Origin: an uncultured Opitutia bacterium
Lineage (GTDB): Bacteria; Verrucomicrobiota; Verrucomicrobiae; Opitutales; UBA953
Length of the DNA stretch: 9,544 nt
NCBI GenBank assembly: GCA_903859115.1
Contig: CAIOLH010000205.1
Span: forward strand, 1 to 9,544
Direction of reading: 5' to 3'
The position numbers were made by a program, and so were the translations under genes. The notes under the pieces were generated by a model. The model made no database searches. It had not been told where the DNA came from and saw only the letters and a program-made list of their open reading frames with translations. Shown in pieces: positions 6,151 through 9,544 of this stretch. Position 1 is the stretch's first letter, and each line of letters begins with the position of its first letter.

Positions 6151-7740
6151 TTATTTATGCCTGAAGGTAGTCAAACGGGGGTCCGGGTTTTCTATTGATT
6201 CAATAGAGCCGGGGTTAGACGAGGCATGTAGCAAGACTTTGAACACAAGTTCCTCCGACCCTACAAGTCCAATCTCTTTACAGATATTTACAGGGGTAAA
6301 CCACTGTCCTGGGCGATTATTTAAGTACGAAATGGCACTTGTCCGGACCTTGAGGGTTTCCGCGGCCGCCTTCTTCCCGGCTTCGACCCCCGGTTGGTGG
6401 TAAGCGTTGATGTTCAACAGGCTAGCGTAGAGCCCAACCGTGCGTTCAAAGAGGGCGATAATCTGACCGATGGTCTGGGCGTCGACCCGATTAAGGGTAA
6501 GGGTGATGCTCGCACGCCCACTGTCAGCTAGGGCTTGGCGAGTTCCTAAGTAGAATGCCTGAAGATAATCGCCCGAGGTGGTATCGGGATCGACGAAGGG
6601 TGAGGCTCCTTCGCGGTCCTTTAAGACTTCGATGAAGACGGCAAAAAAATTATTTAATCCATCACGCAGTTGCTGCACATAAGCATGTTGATCGGTGCTG
6701 CCTTTGTTTCCATAGACAGTGAGTCCTTGATAAACTTTTTTACCATTGAGGTCGGACTCTTTGCCGAGCGACTCCATAATTAATTGCTGAAGGTAGCGTG
6801 AAAATAAAAGTAAGCGATCTTTGTAAGGAAGAACGACCATGGCTTTTTTACCTTGTCCGTCCGTCAAGTGATACCAGGCGAGGGCGAGTTGCGCGGCAGG
6901 ATTTTTTTCTGCATTTTTTTCACGCGTCAGTTCATCCATTTTTTTCGCACCTACTAAAAGTGCATCGATATCAATTCCTTGCAGCGCGGCGGGAAGCAGG
7001 CCGACCGGACCTAATTCGCTGGTGCGTCCACCCACCCAATCCCACATGGGGAAACGCGCTAACCATTTTTCTTTTACCGCAATTTTATCGAGCTGACTGC
7101 CTTCACCCGTAACGGCAACCGCATGCGCGCTGAAACTTAATCCAGCTTTTTTCCAAACGAGTTCACTTTCAATCAAGCCATTACGAGGCTCAGGAGTGCT
7201 GCCTGACTTCGAAGTAACAATGACGAGCGTTGTGCCTAATTTATTGGTTAAATTTGAAAATACACGGTCCATGCCATCGGGATCCGTGTTATCGATGAAA
7301 TGGATTTTTAATTTATCGGAAGCGGTACCTAAAGCATCCGCAACGAATTGTGGTCCGAGTGCTGAACCTCCAATGCCAATACAAAGACAGTCAGTGAATT
7401 TCCCTTGAGCTCCTTGAATGGATCCGCCGTGCACGTCTTTTGTAAATTGATGAATCGATTGTACGGCCTTTTTAATTTCTGCAGTCAGTGCGGCTTGCGG
7501 AGCTAATTCAGGTGCACGTAACCAGTAATGACCGACCATTCTTTTTTCGTCGGGATTCGCAATCGCACCACTTTCTAGCGCGTTCATGTCTGCTAACGCT
7601 TTCGCAATCGGCGCCGACATTTTTTCTTTAAACCCAGCCGGAGCGGTGGCTCTACTTAAATCCAAGGCGAAGCCCAGAGCTGGGAAATTTAATAGATGCT
7701 TACTGTAAGAATCGAAAGAGGTGTCCACGACGCACAACAA
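6151..7740 (-). CDS. pgi: Glucose-6-phosphate isomerase, long form
   Basis: Pgi interconverts glucose-6-phosphate and fructose-6-phosphate in glycolysis and gluconeogenesis. Of 529 residues the two SIS domains are clear: GIGGSALG (122-129), TSKSGSTPE (176-184) and GGRTSELG (237-244, R239) bind the sugar phosphate. Catalytic positions are E323 in MESLGK, H352 in STDQHAY and K456 in GVEAGK. About 70 residues follow K456 ([26 protein letters not shown]), a small winged-helix-like extension; the total length equals the cyanobacterial type (about 528). N-terminal [13 protein letters not shown] also fits that group. No ATG is available upstream of the conserved [15 protein letters not shown]; candidates are TTG at 7740, TTG at 7737 or GTG at 7728, with an in-frame TGA directly before 7740. 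The start is therefore uncertain by up to four residues. ilvD lies 73 bp upstream. Confidence 0.95.
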   Translation of the reverse strand: MLCVVDTSFDSYSKHLLNFPALGFALDLSRATAPAGFKEKMSAPIAKALADMNALESGAIANPDEKRMVGHYWLRAPELAPQAALTAEIKKAVQSIHQFTKDVHGGSIQGAQGKFTDCLCIGIGGSALGPQFVADALGTASDKLKIHFIDNTDPDGMDRVFSNLTNKLGTTLVIVTSKSGSTPEPRNGLIESELVWKKAGLSFSAHAVAVTGEGSQLDKIAVKEKWLARFPMWDWVGGRTSELGPVGLLPAALQGIDIDALLVGAKKMDELTREKNAEKNPAAQLALAWYHLTDGQGKKAMVVLPYKDRLLLFSRYLQQLIMESLGKESDLNGKKVYQGLTVYGNKGSTDQHAYVQQLRDGLNNFFAVFIEVLKDREGASPFVDPDTTSGDYLQAFYLGTRQALADSGRASITLTLNRVDAQTIGQIIALFERTVGLYASLLNINAYHQPGVEAGKKAAAETLKVRTSAISYLNNRPGQWFTPVNICKEIGLVGSEELVFKVLLHASSNPGSIESIENPDPRLTTFRHK

Positions 7741-7803
7741 TCATCGGAGACGCTCAGTTTGGCAATCCTCGATGAGTGAAAATGTCGATTTACCCCTTAT
7801 TTT

Positions 7804-7831
7804 ATCTTATTTATTAGTCTCCGTCTGTCAC
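7804..7831 (-). promoter_or_regulatory. Possible promoter upstream of pgi
   Basis: On the - strand, GTGACA (7826-7831, one base off TTGACA) and TAAGAT (7804-7809, two bases off TATAAT) are separated by 16 bp, within and just after the last codons of ilvD. The AT-rich run and the 73-bp gap, the largest in the - strand series, suggest a promoter for the pgi-led block. Matches are imperfect, so this is tentative. Confidence 0.25.
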
Positions 7832-9502
7832 AGCGCCTTCCGAGGCAGATGAAACAGACTTAGCGTATTTCGCTAACGCCCCACGCTTTTCTTTGCACGG
7901 AGTAGGTTTCCAGTTTTTAAGACGCTGACTGATTTCCGCATCGGACACTGAAAGATTAATTTGATTTTTCACAGCGTCAATCGTGATGACGTCACCGTTT
8001 TGAATGACCGCGAGAACGCCGCCGACGGCCGCTTCAGGAGTGATGTGTCCGACCACGAAACCGTGACTGCCTCCAGAAAATCTTCCATCCGTAATGAGGG
8101 CGATAGTTTTGCCTAATCCTTTGCCCATGATAGCGCTGGTCGGCCCAAGCATTTCACGCATTCCGGGTCCGCCTTTGGGTCCTTCATTGCGAATGACAAT
8201 CACGTGGCCGTCTTTAACTTCGCCTTCTAAAATTCCTTTGAGCGAAGCTTCTTCAGATTCATAAACAATCGCTTTGCCGCTAAAACTATTTCCTTCCTTG
8301 CCCGAGATTTTTGCCACGGCGCCCTGCGGTGCAATGTTGCCACGGAGAATGCGTAAATGGCTGTCAGGTTTGATCGGATTACTGAATGGACGAACCACAT
8401 CTTGATCTGCCGCATAAGGCTTAATATTTGCAAGGTTTTCAGCCATGGTCTTACCAGTTACGGTTAAGCATTTTCCATGAAGCAGGCCCTTATCTAAGAG
8501 CATTTTTAATAAAGGTTGGAGGCCGCCAATACGTACGAAGTGCGCCATGTTGTATTTACCGCTCGGCTTTAAGTCGCAGAGTACTGGAACTTTTTGTCCG
8601 ATGCGTTCGAAGTCTTCGAGACCAATCTTAATACCTGCGGAGTGGGCCATGGCAATTAAGTGAAGAACTGCATTCGTTGATCCACCGAGTGCAATGACTA
8701 CGGTGATCGCATTTTCAAAAGCTTCTTTAGTCAGAATATCCGACGGACGAATATTTTTCTTAAGTAATTCCAAGACGGCTTTACCCGCACGATCACAATC
8801 CGCTAATTTATCTTTCGAGTTTGCTAATTGAGCCGAGCTATCGGGTAAGCTTAATCCCAATGCTTCAATCGCTGAAGCCATGGTGTTTGCAGTGTACATA
8901 CCACCGCACGAGCCTTCGCCAGGAATCGAGCATGACTCAATTTCCTTGAGTTCAGTTTCGTTAATTTGATTAGCCGAAAATTTCCCAACTGCTTCAAAGA
9001 CCGTTACGATATCAGCCGCTTTACCGTGGTGTAATCCGGGTACGATGGTTCCGCCGTAAACGAAAACAGAGGGACGATTTAATCGCGCCATCGCCATCAC
9101 GCATCCGGGCATATTTTTGTCGCAACCGCCAATAGTGACGAGTCCGTCGAAACCTTCAGCACCCGCAACGGCTTCCACTGAGTCGGCAATAATTTCACGA
9201 GATACCAGGGAGTAGCGCATGCCAGGAGTGCCCATCGAAATGCCATCCGAAACGGTGATCGTACCGAAGATAATTGCTTTACCGCCCGCTTCGTCCGCTC
9301 CTTTGGCAGCTTGTACGGCCAAACGATCGATGTGCATGTTGCAGGGGGTGACCATCGACCATGTAGAAGCGATGCCGACAACGGGCTTTTTAAAGTCTGC
9401 ATCAGTAAAGCCCACGGCTCTCAACATTGCACGGCTCGGAGCGCGGTCAGGTCCGTCGACAACGATTGAGGAAAATTGACGTTGGTTGTTTGAATTAGTC
9501 AT
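7814..9502 (-). CDS. ilvD: Dihydroxy-acid dehydratase
   Basis: IlvD dehydrates 2,3-dihydroxy-isovalerate and 2,3-dihydroxy-3-methylvalerate to the keto acids of valine and isoleucine (and pantothenate/leucine precursors). The protein has 562 residues. Iron-sulfur ligand cysteines are C54 in VTPCNMH, C127 in GGCDKNMPGC and C199 in GSCGGMYT. Other signatures are SDGISMGTPGMRYSL (85-99), the ALGGSTNAVLHL helix (271-282), GPKGGPGMREML (441-452) and TDGRFSGGSHG (471-481) with the likely catalytic S476. The PCN motif and length fit the [2Fe-2S] bacterial/plant type rather than the [4Fe-4S] E. coli form; this cluster type is inferred from subfamily. The ATG at 9502 is the start, with 42 bp before the window edge. 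No other ilv gene is present. Confidence 0.97.
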   Translation of the reverse strand: MTNSNNQRQFSSIVVDGPDRAPSRAMLRAVGFTDADFKKPVVGIASTWSMVTPCNMHIDRLAVQAAKGADEAGGKAIIFGTITVSDGISMGTPGMRYSLVSREIIADSVEAVAGAEGFDGLVTIGGCDKNMPGCVMAMARLNRPSVFVYGGTIVPGLHHGKAADIVTVFEAVGKFSANQINETELKEIESCSIPGEGSCGGMYTANTMASAIEALGLSLPDSSAQLANSKDKLADCDRAGKAVLELLKKNIRPSDILTKEAFENAITVVIALGGSTNAVLHLIAMAHSAGIKIGLEDFERIGQKVPVLCDLKPSGKYNMAHFVRIGGLQPLLKMLLDKGLLHGKCLTVTGKTMAENLANIKPYAADQDVVRPFSNPIKPDSHLRILRGNIAPQGAVAKISGKEGNSFSGKAIVYESEEASLKGILEGEVKDGHVIVIRNEGPKGGPGMREMLGPTSAIMGKGLGKTIALITDGRFSGGSHGFVVGHITPEAAVGGVLAVIQNGDVITIDAVKNQINLSVSDAEISQRLKNWKPTPCKEKRGALAKYAKSVSSASEGAVTDGD

Positions 9503-9544
9503 GGTATGAAAGTCTGCGGTTGTCAGTGGGGCGGTCGCCCTTAA

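Larger units (their letters stand above)
710..7740 (-). other. Probable polycistronic run from pgi to the CGSCG protein
   Basis: Nine - strand genes follow one another with gaps of 23, 5, -1, 51, -4, -4, -4 and 38 bp from pgi to the CGSCG gene. No hairpin terminator is visible between them, and the only strong terminator is the one at 661-688. Overlaps of GTGA, ATGA, ATGA and TAATG imply coupled translation at four junctions. ilvD may also join, separated by 73 bp. Internal promoters near 4311 and 7804 are possible, so sub-operons are likely. Confidence 0.6.

Noticed and set aside
6191..6207. 8-bp palindrome TCTATTGA/TCAATAGA near the end of pgi, considered as a terminator or operator
   Set aside because: AT-rich, no U-tract after it, and it arises from the coding repeat SIESIE.
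7741..7775. TCATCG...CGATGA inverted repeat in the ilvD-pgi gap
   Set aside because: 6 bp arms 23 bp apart, easily found by chance.
9529..9540. GGGCG/CGCCC inverted repeat upstream of ilvD, considered as a terminator or operator
   Set aside because: Only 5 bp with a 2-nt centre and cut off by the window edge; not enough to support a call.

Overview
The window is dense, ordinary-looking bacterial chromosome. One gene lies on the + strand (106-660). Ten lie on the - strand and fill 710-9502 almost without gaps. A lipid A gene (lpxA), an outer-membrane-type lipoprotein and secreted proteins point to a diderm organism. The glucose-6-phosphate isomerase is the long form with a C-terminal extension also known from cyanobacteria, and two envelope/hypothetical proteins resemble types I associate with the Verrucomicrobiota (PVC group). 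An Opitutae-like verrucomicrobial source is my best guess, but it is inference. None of the starts has a convincing Shine-Dalgarno sequence, and lpxA (GTG) and pgi (TTG or GTG) lack ATG starts.

Layout, left to right. 1-105: edge sequence with no certain gene. 106-660 (+): GmhB/HisB-like HAD phosphatase that has lost the family's zinc ligands. 661-688: a 12-bp perfect hairpin, a shared terminator between convergent genes. 710-1105 (-): small secreted Cys-rich protein built on a near-exact 93-bp tandem duplication. 1144-1962 (-): BtuF/FecB-like substrate-binding protein without its transporter. 1959-2876 (-): pdxA. 2873-3652 (-): lpxA. 3649-4260 (-): hypothetical protein with a possible degenerate PD-(D/E)XK nuclease fold. 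4312-5040 (-): rsmI. 5040-5207 (-): a 55-residue lipoprotein. 5213-6127 (-): membrane-anchored coiled-coil protein. 6151-7740 (-): pgi. 7814-9502 (-): ilvD.

Reading the - strand in transcription order, ilvD is followed after 73 bp by pgi, and the rest run on with gaps of 51 bp or less. Three junctions are 4-nt overlaps (GTGA, ATGA, ATGA) and one is a 1-nt TAATG overlap. This is strong evidence for co-transcription and translational coupling of 203-aa gene-lpxA-pdxA-binding protein, and of lipoprotein-rsmI. The genes mix amino-acid biosynthesis, sugar metabolism, ribosome modification, lipid A, vitamin B6 and envelope functions, so the run looks like a growth-linked housekeeping operon rather than one pathway. 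No mobile elements, CRISPR, tRNA or rRNA were seen. The least explained parts are the duplicated CGSCG protein with its neighbouring binding protein, the 203-aa protein, and the coiled-coil/lipoprotein pair.
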